From Bathymodiolus brooksi (lineage: Eukaryota > Mollusca > Bivalvia > Mytilida > Modiolidae): a stretch of DNA of 64,000 bases. The number at the start of each line of letters is the position of its first letter. Position 1 is the first letter of the stretch. The notes below the pieces were generated by a model. The model worked only from the letters and a program-made list of their open reading frames with translations, was not told where the DNA came from and searched no databases. A program made the translations under genes and the position numbers. Below are positions 12,901 through 27,900 of the stretch, one piece after another. Where the stretch lies: the NCBI GenBank assembly GCA_963680875.1, contig OY804589.1:31164962-31228961 (forward strand). Direction: 5' to 3'.

Positions 12901-15900
12901 TGTTTCTTATTGTTTGATTTCTAAAACAGCTTTTCCTCTGAAACCGCTTGGCCAAATGATATGAAACTTGGTAAGAAGCATCTATGGAAGGTCCTCTATA
13001 GAGATTGCTCATTTCATTTTGATCCATTAACAAACATGGCTGCCAGAGGCAATTCTTGTTTTAGATTGGTTGCTTTCTAAAAATCTTCTTCTCTGAAACT
13101 GCATTGCCAAAACGAACCGAAATTTGGTGGAAAGCACCTATAGGTTATGGAAAGTTCTGTATTAAGTTTCCTCGGAGCAGAATGAAAGATGAGTGACACA
13201 GGCTCAGCTCAGTGCTGAGCCTCTAGTTCTTATCCTGTCATAGAAAATTTCATATGCATTGAGCCTCTTTTAAGAGGTCAACTGTCTTAAAAGATCACTT
13301 TTTCTTTGTCCCAAATGTGACCTCTTAATACAGGTTTAACTAGAATACATAGAGTCAAACTTGCCCATGCAATCACATGTATTAAAAGGTCAATTTTTTC
13401 TTGTTCTGTCATAGAAAATTTCATACATACACTCTTATAAGACCGCTCACACTCATCTTATCAGGCCACATTTCAGATACACTGAGAGATAGTAAAATAC
13501 TACTAAATTGTCCCCCTCAAGAGAGCTGAAGGGGTGGTCTTATAAGAGGAAGTATTACTGTGCCACATACTGATGATATACATTATACGTTATCAGTCTC
13601 AAGATGTTATATATCCCATTTTAAAGGGCAATGGTTTTGTTAAAAGGTGAGGCGTCAACCTTTTAACAAAACCACTGCCCTTTAATATGGGATATATAAC
13701 ATCTAGAGACTGATAACATTTTTATCTGAATGATCTAACATTAATAAGTATGTCCTTATTATAGGAAAAACATAAATAGTGTATCTTTGGACAAAGCTCA
13801 CAGAGAGCGATCATTGATTTTCTGTCATCTTGTGAAATGTGTGTGATCTGCTGTGCACAATGTAAATGGACAGCACATAGGTGAGAGCGATTATTGATTT
13901 TCTGTCACCGCAGCTTCCCTGAAGTTTTAAAAGTACCTTTTTACTTTTAGCCAATCAAAGTTCTATTTGCCACAGAACATCAGATAATGTATATAATTAG
14001 GAGCGGATTTGGTTAATATGTTTATAATAGCATCAGATAATGTATATAATTAGGAGCAGATTTGGTTAATATGTTTATAATAGAAGGACTGGAAATCTTT
14101 TTTCAAATTAATACTTGAAATTCAAAGTGTCTGTTAGGATAATAGTAATTCAGTGAAGATTTAGACAAATCAATGGGCCGTCATGGTCGTGATCGTATGG
14201 TAGTTGGATTTCTAACTACCTATGCCATCAGTGCCTATCACTATTAACGCTATGAGTTTGAATCCTGTTCATGACGAGATATACTCAATACAACATAATG
14301 TGATGAAGTTTGTCAGTAACTTGTGACAGGTCGGTGATTTTCCCTGGTACTCTGGTTTCCTCCATCACACCAATAAAACTTAGCACCACGATATATCTTG
14401 AAAGTGATGTTAAACACCATAACTATAACCCTTTATAATAAGAGGACTTTAGTGTCATTTAGGATAATCGTAAGTCAGTGAAACTTCGGAGAAATTGATC
14501 CAGTCGTAATTTGTGTGCCTGAAATTTTAATATTCCCTGTATTGTCTTTACTGCAAGGCTTCAAGGCAAATGCAGAATCTAATCTTTATCACTCCTTACT
14601 TGAGATTAAGGTTATTTTTACTGAGATTTTGTTGAAAGTGGCATTAAATACCCTAACCCAGACAAATCAATCCAGTTGTTATTTGTGTCCCTGAAAATTT
14701 TAGTATTCCCTGTATTGTCTTTACCACAAGGCTTCAAGGCAAATGCAGAATCTAATCTCTAACATTAATCTAAGCTTGAGACTATAGTTATAATAATCAG
14801 TTGTGATCTTGAATGTGAGATGGGACAATTCCACCCGAGAGAGCATATTTACCCGCCAGAAACAAGGCTTGTCGAGTTTCTGATGAAAGAAAATGTTAAA
14901 TGGAATTGTTTTGTCTCACATTTTAGGACATGACTTTATTTTTCGTGAGAGAAAAATCAGTTGTAAATGTTCTAATTAAAAATGGCTGCCATTGGAAAAA
15001 TATTTTACTTCTAAGTTATGCAGTATATTGAAAAATGTATACAATATCTGAAATGATCATATGGGTTTTAGTTCTGTCATGAGAAATACATGTATAGGTA
15101 TATTATGGGTCCAATTTTACAAAGCCAAGAATATTTTTCAGCTGCATGGGGTTAGGGTTAGAGTGCTTAACGCCATTCTCAACAATATTTCAGTTATATT
15201 ATGGTGGTCAGTTTAATTGTCTCCCGCAAAGCGGAGCGGGGGATATGGAAATGCTGTTAGTCCGTCCGTTCGAGATATGTTGTAAGCGCTCTAAGATTTT
15301 TATTTGTTGACCAATTGATTTCAAACTTACACACAAGCATTATATTAGGAATCTCTAGCTTAATTTCGAAATTGGGCAAAATTCGAAAAACATTGTGAGA
15401 ATGGTGGCCATTTTTTTAAGATGTCTGCCAAAACACATCAAAATTCAAAGTGCTACAATTTCAACGAAAAATGATATTTAGAAGATTTTCAACCTGAGGA
15501 ATGTGATAGTGACAAATGCAATTTAAAAATGGTGGCCATTGCAGCTATTTTCAATATGATCGCCAAAACACATAAAAAATTTCGAAGTGCTCCAATGCTC
15601 CAATTACAAAGAAAATTGATATTTAGAGTTTTTTAGAGGAATGTGATTGTGACCAATGCGATTTCAAAATGGCGGTCATTTTGGCAGCCATTTTTAAGAT
15701 GGCCACAAAAATGCGTAAAATTTCGAAGTGCTCCAATTTCAACGAAATTTGATCTGTAGGGTTTTTCCCACATGAGGAATGTGATAGTGACAAAAGCGAT
15801 TTGAAAATGGCAAGTTATTTACGTTTAATTTTGTAGAATCCAATTAAATTTTAAGGGCATAAAAATAATGTATGGAGATGAGCACCTGCTGTTTTAAATA

Positions 15901-18900
15901 TTTATATACAATAGCTAGCACAATTAAAATAACAAATGATTTCTAATATAGAACCCATATAAAGGCTTGCTAGAACACAAGCAAAATTCTTGACTGATTA
16001 TTGACGACACAGCTTCTTTAAAGATTAGTCCATTTCAGTCATAGGAACTAATGAAAGTAATTTATACACAGATCTATGTAAATAGATGGGGGACATTGGC
16101 TATGGCATAGCAATCTTGTTGGTGGAGAAAACCACCAAGCTGGCACAAGTTACTGACAAACTTTATCACATAATGTTGTATCAAGTACACCTTGCCATGA
16201 AGGGGCTTCAAACTCACAATGTTTGTGGTTATACAGCACTGATTGCATAGGTAGTAGTAAATCCAACTACCTTATGATTACGACCATGACAGTCCCTTGA
16301 CAGCTACATATACATGCACCTTTCAGAAATTATTTACATAGCAAGTTGACACCATGAGCTGGTTTAATATACATTAATGTACATACATACTGTACATGTA
16401 GGTTAATCTCTTTGTGTAAACTTTACAATTTACAAAATCGTCAAATCAAGTACTGAATTGGAAAATAAAATTGATTATTCCATGTTGAAACGGAACACCA
16501 GCTATGAATATCAAAAGATGTGAAATAAAACGCTGGCCTAACCTGGATTGATAAGTTACAAAAAGCCATGGCAAGGTAGATCTTCAAAATAGGTAATAAA
16601 AATCTATAAATTTCTTTGGAGAGTTGTTAAAAATGATGTAAAGTTTATGGAATGGGAGATGATGATTTATTACATATGATTATTATATAAGGTGGGTTAT
16701 TACTTACGTTTGTATGTTAATAGCAATAGATGTGTTTATAGACAATTTGCATGGATTTTTTTGGATAATTAAAGGACGAAGTCCTTTTAACGGTAGGCTG
16801 TCCGATTTTTCCTCCTTTCTATATTGATAGCCAAATATCTGTTCACCGGAAGTTAAAAAAAATAGATCAATTGATATTTAGAAACACAAAAGAAATATAT
16901 TTCAATGAAAAATTCCCAATTCTTTAATTATTTACTCTATGCAAAATCGAAATAAACTTGAAATAAAATTCTAATAACAAATCTCTTTTTACGAAACTCT
17001 GGACGGAAGAGCGGCATAGGTAAAATGAATGGAACAGCCATAGCAAATCGGCTACAAAATTCATTCAAAATAAAAGATAATAACATGTACAGATCATCGT
17101 ATTATTGAAATTTTAGGACTTCGTCCTTCAAACAGGTGGCCTGTCTAATATTATTACTGGTACATATTAATTACATGTTGTTAAATATCAATTTTCAGTG
17201 AGTATATGATTGTTGTTTAATAAGATGAAAGCATATTGAAGGGATGGTGTTTAACATCACTTTCAACAATATTTCAGTTATATCATGGCAGTCAGATTTA
17301 TTGGTGGAGGAAACCGGAGAAAGCCACCAACCTGCCACAAGTTACTGACAAACTTTATTACATAGTGTTGTATCGAGAACACCTCTATGAGTGGGATTCA
17401 AACTCACAATGTTAGTGGTTATAGGCACTGATTGCATAGGTAGTTGTAAATCCATCTACAATACAATCAGACCATGACGCCCCCTAGGCAGCTAGATGTA
17501 CACTACCCCAGCCTCCAGAAATTATTTATATAGCAAGTTGACGCCATGAGCTGGTTTCATATACATTAATATACATACATGTATATACTTATGTCGATCT
17601 CTTTGTATAAACTTTACAATTTACGATCATCAAATTAAGTGTTGAATTGAAAAATAAAATTGATCATTCAATGTTGAAACTGAACACCAGCTATGAATAT
17701 CAAAACATGTGAAATAAAACACTGGCCTAACCGGGATTGCTAAATTACAAAAAGCCATGGCAAGGTAGATCTTTAAAATACAGGGTAGGTGATAAAAATC
17801 TATGTTTCATTCTTTGGATTGCTGTTAAAAATCACGTAATATTTATGGAATAAAAATCACGTAAATTTATGGAATGGGAGATGATGGTTTGATTACCTAT
17901 GATTATCATATAAGGACAGGTGGGTTATAACTTATATTAGTATGTTAATGGACAATGAACATGAATTTTTTGGATAATAATTAATATTACATATTAATTA
18001 CTAAGTACGTGTTGTTTGATGTCAATTTTGAGTGAGTAAACAATTGTTCTTTAATAAGGTCAAAGCATATTAAAGGGGGGAAAATGGTGTTTAACATCAC
18101 TTTCAACAATATTTCAGTTATCTATTGATAGAGATGCCAGTTAAAAATCAATTACAGGGGATGCTTGCTGTTTTTGAACCATTAGATAGAGCTCAATCTA
18201 AGAAGAACTTTGAGCCTTCATTTGTAAAAATCGGATGAAGGGTTCAAAAGTTATGAGCATCTGAAATTGCCTATTTTTGGTCGATAATTTTCCAAAGATG
18301 GCCACCATCAATAATGGTTTTAATGACTGTTTTAGAGTTCTGATTTTCTGTGTAAACAGCAGATAATGTCTCTACTTTTGTTTTTTCCCATAGATTATAA
18401 GTTATTCTGTCAGAAAAATGAAACTGAACATGCTCGAAGTAATATTTGCTATTTGTTTTACTGTCCAAAATGTATGGCGGAGCCACTTTTGATCTTGACC
18501 GAAAGGTCCATATGGCTCACATTGCCATAATTTTGTCAGAAAATAACTTATCTGACATCATAATAGAAGAAATTTTGTGTAGAAATACTTGTTTTGTGTG
18601 CAATTATAACATATGAATCACCTTTTACATCTTTTTGTGGAATTATGAATCCATAAAGGTGGGTGTGCAATTAGTGTTCAACACTATTTGAGAATGGCAC
18701 CGTTTCACAGCAGTTATATGGGAAAATGACACAAAAAGCTTCATATTTCCTAAACTAAAAATGATATCCGCACAAAATGTTGAAGGTAATACCACAGTGT
18801 TGTGCACGTTCTGTTGGACGTGATGTTTTTTTTGTCGACGCAAGAAATGGCAGCCATTTTTTCATAAAATTCATCAAACAGGGAACCTGTTCCAAGATAA

Positions 18901-21900
18901 TTTGATAATTTTTTTTATCAATATAATTAATATCACTGAAAAAATGGATATGGAGATTTGTACTAATGACCTCTTATTTGTTTTAGCATTTTATTAAGGA
19001 ATAATTGTCATATTGGTGATCATTTTGAAAACAAAATGGCTGCCATTGCTTTAAAATTCGTTGCTCAAATTTACGTTTTTTATGATTACTCTATTGTTTC
19101 TAGTCAGAATTTGATCATCAAGGTATCAAATTAAAGATATTTTAATAATCTATAACCTCAAGTAACTAATAAATTAAACTGAATACTTTTCATACCAATA
19201 TGTAATCCCCCATGGGGTGAAGATTCCAGACACCTAGTACTACCACTTGCCGAAAGTTTAACTGGTCAGCTTGATATATATATATATATATATATACATT
19301 TGTAGGTGTTTTTGCTTTCCTACCTCAATGTCTTGCTATCATGATGTAGCTGTACAATTGCTGAAAGTGATGTTATATGCAACAATCACCCAACAAGCAT
19401 GATAGTGAAACACCTCTAAACTAAACTTCCTTAAGACCAGCTTGTGTTTAAAATAGATGGATATTATTTGCACGCTTTACACATTTCCTACGAAAGGCTA
19501 CATATGGAACTTTATTTAAAATAAAGTTTATGTTGTTTATATAGGATGCTGTTTATATTCAGGTTTCCCTTGATTGCAATTTGAGCAAGTAAATTTGTTT
19601 CAGTCTTACTCTCCATGCCGTTCGAATCCCGCTCATGGTAACTTAAGGTGTACTTGATACCACATTATTGTGTGATAAAATTCGTCAGTGACTTGCAACA
19701 GGTATGTGGTTTTCTCCAGGTACTCGGGTTTACGCCACCAATAAAAGTGACCACCACAATATAACTGAAATATTGTTGAAAATGAAACTGGCATTAAACA
19801 CCATAACCCAACTCTCCGACTCCATGTCAAAGTTTCAGTCTTGCTCATTACTATTCTAATTTGCTTCTTAAAACATGTTCAATGAAAACAACAACAAAAT
19901 ATTAAGTTCATTCATTTATTATTTAGGAAATATCTGGTGTATTTTTTAAATACATCATCTATTGTCACATGTATTGTGGTCTGAATAAGTCCAGCTACAT
20001 GTAAAACTAAATATATAATAAATTATTCTTCAATAGAGACCAGAACTCCCAACCATCTGTAAAGAAAAATATTAATGAAATTTTCAACATAGTGTATTAG
20101 TAATGAACCAGAACAACTAATGAAGACAAAATGTTGGCCAGCAACATTTTTCATCTCTTTATTGAATATTTAATTATGATATAAATTATGGACTCAGCTG
20201 TAAATTATCCTACAGGCTGCAGTCCTAAGTTCAGGTAATATCCCAAGGCCAGCTTGGATCACATATCTTTGACCAGCAAAGCATACTGTCAGGTGAACTG
20301 GAGAAAAAAAACAGAAGGGACCACAAAGAAACAGTTCTAACTACATATTATCATTTCATAACTACTATTTTAATAAATAAAATTCACAATGTATTTAAGC
20401 AAAAAAAATTACCAGTGTTTCAAATTTTTAGTATTGACCCCAACTTTTCGTGTCTCAAGTTTTTATTGACATTTTTGGACAAAGTTAAAGTCAAATCCTT
20501 GTTCTGTATAACCTACAATGTAGGTAAACATATATTATATATGTTTTGTCTACTTATACTACCTTCCCCTTTTTGAGAATATTAGTAGAAACACTGGTAT
20601 TTTTGTTCATTGGTCTTATCTATTTTTCCTTAAAAGTACCATGGCTTATCAATAAAATAAATGATAAATAGTTTGATGTATTGGTTTTAATGTCACTTGT
20701 CACATCTTGTTATTCTGGCCACGAATTCATCATCCCATGCAAAAGACAAAGAAAAAAAACACTTTTCTTCTTATCTGTAGTTAGCAATCATTACACTGAC
20801 CCATATATATATATATATATATATTTATTACATAATGATTTTATTTAAGCAATTTTATTGGCTATCATGCTGTCACCTGACATTCCGTAAAATTTGATAT
20901 TGCTTGATTAAAACTTGTATTGACTTGGGTTTCACTTTCGTTTTCCATTGCATTATGTATGACGTCATAATGAAGTGATTAATTTCATATTGACTTGGTT
21001 TCACTTTCACTTTTCATTTTAATGTAATAAAACAATTACAGTCTTTTGTATCGGTCAATACAAGTTTTTATGGACCTTAGAAATCAATATTCACCTCAGC
21101 CTAAAGGCTTCGGTGAATATCGTTTTTAAGGTCCATAAAAACTTGTATTGACCTCAGCAAAAGACTATAATTGTATAATATATATATATATATATATATA
21201 CAGCAAACATTACACTGACCCATATATATGGGAGTGGATGTAGTCGAGTGGTCTAGGGCGCTGGACATAAGGCTAAGCGAATGGTGCTGCAGTGTAACAA
21301 TGGTGTGGGTTCAAATCCCGTCGAGGGAAGAACAAAAATTTGACAGCTCTAAAATCTAATTCTAACACTGTTTGGTTTAATTTTCAGACGTATATATATA
21401 TATATATATATATATACATCTCACCAATTGATGTGATAACTTTCATAAAATAAAACTAACCGGTATAATCCTTGTTTGTTAACAAACAGTAGATCATATC
21501 TCTGTTGATGGCATGTGACATCAAGTACTGTTTACAAATATCATTCAGCTCACTTGTGCTGGACTGGTTGAAATTCTGTAGCAGATCATGCAGAAGTGAT
21601 TGACCTGCAGAGAACAAAAACTAAATACTGAATTTAATTATGCCAAATACAAAAGATCATTATAATGTGATGCTTACAAAAAAATTAATTTCATTTCAAG
21701 ATCTAAAGTACACTGGCCTGAGAAGACCAGACCTTCTGCAAATCTCTGTAAATATTCAATCATGCTCGAGTATCCATGGAAGCTGGCAAATACAAAAAAA
21801 TGTAGCACCATGACAAAAGTTGCTTGTGTTGATGCATACTTGCAATCCAATGCCCTGGTTGAATAGTTCAAGCAACATAATCTCATTGAAATTAGACCTG

Positions 21901-24900
21901 GCTTCGAAGAAATTTTCTGCACTATACCCTCCAACCTGAAGATAATAGAGCAGAATATTTCTTCTCACATCTAACCAAAATGTCTGTTTTAAAAGCTCAA
22001 ATTTATGTACCAACTTTAAAAAAAAAGCTTTGAATATATAAACAAAGCTTTTGAAAAGTTGTCACAGTACACCACACAGAATATGAATAGAATTAACTTT
22101 CTGAAGAGTGAAGACTATAATATAAAAAACAAATATTATGTACACATAGAAGAAAGTGTTTTGTGACTGTAGACTGTATTGACTGATGAAAAAGAGGAAA
22201 CTCCTAATTTCTAGTGCTCAGTCATACCCTCATTTTCTAGCTGTTTGGACCAAGCTTGAAACATTTTATTTCCAAATATTTTCCTTAAAGAAAAGAGGAA
22301 AACTTTCATCTCTATTTACACCCCCCTTTTTTTCGGTTTGTTTACTTTTCGTCTTTTGTTTTGAACGTAAGTTGGAAGTATTTATAAATTGACAAGAAGT
22401 TTTTCATAAACTACTTAAAAAGAATCAATGCAAAAAATAAATCGTACGTTTAAAACATTGAGATCAAGGTTTATACATACCTACGGCTACGATAACAGCT
22501 GTGTCAGCGTCGTTGACGTTACAAATATTTTCCACTTCCAGGGATGACGTGCGACGTTCTTCTTCAGACATGATGTTTAGCTTCAGGGGTGTTTTAAATA
22601 CGAAAAACCAGCCGTGTTCCTGATCTAATAGGGTTGAGTTGGCATGTTTCCTATGTTGATATTATAATGAAAAATACAAATATCGCCATCGGAGAACGCT
22701 ACTCCAAATTTTTCACTGAATTGTTCATCTTAAAACTTTTCAGAAGACCATTTCCCGTTTAGCATGCGCAGGAAAACGGAAGCGACTGTGACCATGTGCA
22801 AGCTACGAATCTGCGCTTTAATTGGATAATAATTATGGAACTATATAACGTCAGGAACATGCCGGGCAAGGCATTGAAAAGGGGGACCTTGGTGAAAAAA
22901 ACCGTGCCGCGAATGTAAAATTCCGAAAACAGCGATTCCGATTCGAACACGTTATATCTAAACGATTCCATATCAAAAGAAACAAATTTTTTAAAGATTT
23001 TAAACAATGTTTAGATAATTAATTAATGTAAAAAAATTATATCTTTATATAGTTTTATCTGTAAAAAATTGACATCAAAATATTGCATTTTCATGTAAAA
23101 GCAGCTACCGGAAAACAAAATGGCGGCCAAAATAACGATAAGTCGGCATCTCTACTATTGAATTTGTATATTTATTAATAAGCATATTAATTTAATGATT
23201 AGAGTTAGGGTTCAGGTAAGTACCGTATAACCGGTAATTTCTGCGGCAATCTAATTTCTGCGGTCAATTCCGGACCGCAGAAATTAAAATCACAGAATAT
23301 TATGTAAAATAAATGTTTAATGTCCCGTACAAAATACTTTTTCAAACTCTTAACTCCAATTCTGCCGTAAGTGTCAAATATTTAATTAGTCGTAATTACT
23401 ATATCCAGATAAACAAAACCTGGTACTATATAAATGTTTACACAACGATTAAAGGTTATTTAGCTGTGGCATGATGATTTTTATCTGTTAATTACAATTA
23501 CTCCAGATCAAGAAATATGATTGTACCAAGCTGACACCAATAATTGAAACAATCGCCTGATTAAATGTTTACAATCATAATAAAGTTTATTCAAGCAATA
23601 TTTAAAATTGTTATTTCATAAATTAACATTAGTTTTTTTTTTAAATTCTTGCAGTAGCTTCGATTGAATAATATCAAACTGCGTGATCTCGGGATTCATC
23701 TAAAAACCAAACAATTAGAAATATACTGGTAGTAGAATTCCAGTTAACCTGAGTTTTTATGTCTACATTATACTAAAAGAATTGAATACATGCAATTGTT
23801 TCTAATCATAATTCTTTTTAAAAAAAATTGTTATATGATAAAGTATGAAAATTCAACATTAAAAATATATATCCGAAATATATCAAAGTTTATACCGATA
23901 TCGATCCAACTGTTGACTTCGTATTTCCTGTCAACAAAATAGAATGCGAAAACTGAAAAATTAGTTTCTCAAGACAAATTTGAAGTTAACCAAATGCGTA
24001 TTCAGAAGTTGTAACGTTTGAAAACTTTCTAAAGAACTAAATATGTTTTTACTTCTAAGGATCACTGTAATGTGCACCAGTTGTTTATCGTAACATCGCT
24101 TCACTTGTTGCTTCCTATAATACAAACAATTTTTTTTTCGGTGCCAAGATTTACAATCTGCAGGAAAAAAAATCTGCAAAAGTTAAATGTCTTCTTTTTA
24201 GACCAAAACCGCAGAAATTACTGGTTATACGGTATACTATTTTTGGATGGGAGTGTCATAAGAAACTCTTTCTTACATTGTTCCTGAGGCGTTTCGGCTT
24301 AGGCAGGTTGCACTATATATGTATTGTTATATAGACAAACTGTGTTTCTTATTTGTTTGGATCAAATCCTTGTAGTTTTCCTGGGGGAAGGGGGGGTTGT
24401 ACCGTAATTACCTGTTTAACAATTTCCTCCTATCAGCAGTATAGACCTTTTTATTCTTAAAAACATGGGCGTGGCCATTATCGACTTCCGAGTGTGTCCG
24501 CCATTAGTAAAGTGTAAAAATCTTATGTTCTCAGGGTTTATCGATACGCTAATGTATGGTTTCTCTAGTACAGGTGTCACAATATACTGTTATTTCGGCT
24601 TGAAATTCAATGATAACACCTGCTGTGAAGTGATTTGTAAACAGAGATATAATGACAACAAATAAATTATCCGGTATGTATTTTTTTTTTCTTTTTCTTA
24701 ATTACCGTTATTTTCCCCATAGAAAATCAGTATAAATCCTACTTGATAAAAAAAAACTGCATGCACTTTTTTGTTGTTTTTTTTTGTTGCTTTTTAATAT
24801 TTTGTATGAAATTAAAAAGTAAATATATAAATTATAATATATGCTTTTTGAAATTATTACTATGCGATTTAAAGTGAAGTAATAATGATAAAAAGTGTGC

Positions 24901-27900
24901 CTAACTTATAAGAAAGAACTTAACTTTTAATGTGACTGACATCTTAAGGTGCATTTTTCAATTCTGTTTTATTTTATTTATTTTTTGTTTGTTAAATTGT
25001 AAAACAAATAAAAACTTTTTGTCGGTCAATTTCTTTATAGGGATCTGTAGTGAAGATGAAAAGGAATTTCAGTTTTTGTTCAGTTTTATCAAATTAAAAC
25101 ATCTGAATATCTGAATTTCTTTATTTGAAAAAAAAAAGTTTCATGAGGAACCTAATATAACTATTTGCTCCCAGGTTTCAGATACGTGAACCGGACGGGC
25201 ATTTTTCACCCCATTTGTCTTCTTTTTTAAATTTCTTTGCTAGGATTTCATAGTTTTATATTGATTTATTCTTTAATTTTATATGTTTTTGAAGATTAAT
25301 TAAAATTTAATATTGACGTGTTAAGGAAGTGGTAGCGCTTTCTAGACTTGTAGTCTGCTGAAGGTCGACCGTGTCAACAGCGATGCGATGCTTCCCGGGT
25401 TTGGCACTTAAGGGAATAGACAGTCGTGTCATTTTGCAACAAAGGTGTTAAATTCATATTGTAGAAAGATAACTATCATTATAACTGATAGTTAACCGTG
25501 TATTGCATAACAATATATCACAAGACATCACTAAAACGCAAAAATTTAATTTATGTATTGGGTTGATTCTTAAATGTATTTGATTTGCAATATGACAGTT
25601 AAACTCTACCCCCTTCCCACAAAGGGTTAAAAATGATAAAAATATATATAACTGAATTATAATGACAAAAAACTAAAAGAAAAAAAAATCGCCGAATTTT
25701 GTTGTAGGACATCATGTCGTTCATTTTTACTTCTTACAGAATCAAGATTTATTTCAAGATTTATCTACAGAAATGTGATACCTCTTTGTAAATTGTTAAT
25801 TATTTTATGCGGCTTCTACATGAAAAACAATAATCCTCTACCGCTCACGGAAGGAACATTATTCCTCCACATATTTGCTACTCTATCATTGTGCAAATGA
25901 TTGATTTTTTGGTCAATTGCATAAGTGCTCCCTACATCATAAAAATATGTGACTTTGTGAAGTGAAGACAATATTCAAAGGTAACTTAGTTCTTTTGTAC
26001 AAAATTTAGTAAAAAATGTGTGTTGAGGGTTTCCATACCGACCGTTTTTTGGGTTTTTTTTGCGTACCCTGTTTTGTATTGAAATTCTGCCACATAAGCA
26101 AGGTTAAAATCTGAATAGCTACAGATTGATTTGTTAGCCCACATCTGGCAAAATTTCTTATAATTATTTCGACAGTTTACTATTGCACAGTTTTTACCAG
26201 AACCACCGGAATAAGCCATAAAATATCAACTGAAGCGTGTTTATCTAATCCAATTATGAATACTGATTAATCGTAACTAGTGTAAACAACCGATTGTTAC
26301 ACTTTCTTAATGGCGGACGATAGTAACGCCACCTAGCGTCCACGAACGATAACTAGGTAATCACCGATTTCTGAAAACGTCTATATTTACTCATGTAATG
26401 ATCGTTATTTTCAATGCTAAAGTTGCAAAAAGAAATAATTTTTCAATAAAAAAAATCTAAAATGTCTTCTTTTTTTTATTATTGGAATTTGACATTGAAT
26501 TCATTTGTAGCATACTTCCTCTTAGTGAATTTGTCATATGTCAACATTTTATGTGGGATCTCTCTTGTTTTTGTCACTTCACCATTTTTACAGGTACATA
26601 GAAGAAAAATTGCCTCAAACCTTGTCAATTTTTACCTGTTGAAATTTACATGTGAAGTCAATACTTTAAATATAATTTTGTGTATTGGCATATCCAATAT
26701 ATTTGTATAATATAATGAGTCTGTTTAATCTATTGATTATCTATGTAAGGAATTAATATTAGCTGAGTTTTGTTTACTATTGGTCAAAACTTTTTCATGT
26801 TGGAATAAGTTCAAGGTCATGACCTAGATATTGGTCAGAAATTATATTACCTGTGAAAAAAAAAATGTTGTTTGATAATTTTACAATTAACAAGTTGAAT
26901 AAATAGATGTACACGTAATATGGAAATACATATTTAAAGTCATAGTAACTATTCATGTGGAAGAAAATTAATTATTCATATGGATGTAGATTTTGAATAA
27001 TTTTTAAACAATGTAAATTGTATTTTTCCCATTTTGTGGCATTGAATTGAAACAATGATAATGGAAATAAGACTAGCTATCGCAAAACAAGCTACAGGTT
27101 TTATATGGATTTTTACTGTTTTCTGAAGGAATTTTGGGTAAAAAGAACTGAGATTTTTTACTGTTTTCTGTAGAAATATTGGATAAAAAAGAATTGAGAT
27201 TTTTACTGTTTTCTGAAGGAATATAGGATAAAAAAAATTTTAAAAATACTGTGACAAAGAGAATAACACAATGGCTGCACAGAGAGAGTTTTTCTTCTAT
27301 ATTACGAAGAACATTGAATAAAAATTATTGAGATTTTTACTGTTTTCTAAAAGGAACATTGGATAAAAATAAAAATATTGTTACAAAGTGAATGGGAATT
27401 AAAGAGAGACATATTAAGATCATGGATTTCTTCTGTATTATGAAGAACTTGGGATAAAATTTAAAAAGATACATTACTGGGGAAAAATAGAAAATAGCTT
27501 GGGCTGTACTCAGAGAGATTTATTCTATATTATGAAGAACATTGAATAAAAAGATTTAAGGTTTTTACCTTTTTTTTTAAGGGAAATTAGATAAAAAGAA
27601 AAAAATATTGTGACTAAAAGAATGACAAAAGTTATATAGAAATAGATTTTTATCTATTTTACTGTTTTGTGAAGTTTTCGGATAAAACTAAAATGTTACC
27701 GTGAAAAAATAGAGATTTCTTCTGTTATGAAAAACGTTGAATAAAAATTTTGTATTACGAAGAATCATCGATAAAATAAAAAAATATATATGGTGCAAAA
27801 TAGAAAATAACTGGAGCTGTATTCTGAGAGATGTCTTCTATGTTTGAAAAACTTTGCATAAAAACAATTGAGATTGTTAACTACAGTATTTTCTGGAGTA

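Larger units (their letters stand above)
16297..18121. repeat. Tandem segmental duplication of about 0.85 kb
   Basis: Block 16297-17242 (without its inserted element) matches block 17485-18083. Shared words include 'agaaattatttacatagcaa' versus 'agaaattatttatatagcaa', 'caccagctatgaatatcaaa' and 'acaaaaagccatggcaaggt'. A SINE lies between the blocks and another SINE tail closes the second, so the repeat period is block plus SINE. Unequal recombination between SINE copies would explain it. Confidence 0.8.

Noticed and set aside
19633..19848. Minus-strand frame rich in [15 protein letters not shown] text (similar at 55229 and 56124)
   Set aside because: It is the reverse reading of SINE family A.
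21233..21340. Functional tRNA gene
   Set aside because: A- and B-box-like words are present, but no paired acceptor stem could be laid out, and the same head text occurs in SINE family B.
24465..24665. Plus-strand frame of 66 codons
   Set aside because: No domain, no splice context, AT-rich surroundings.
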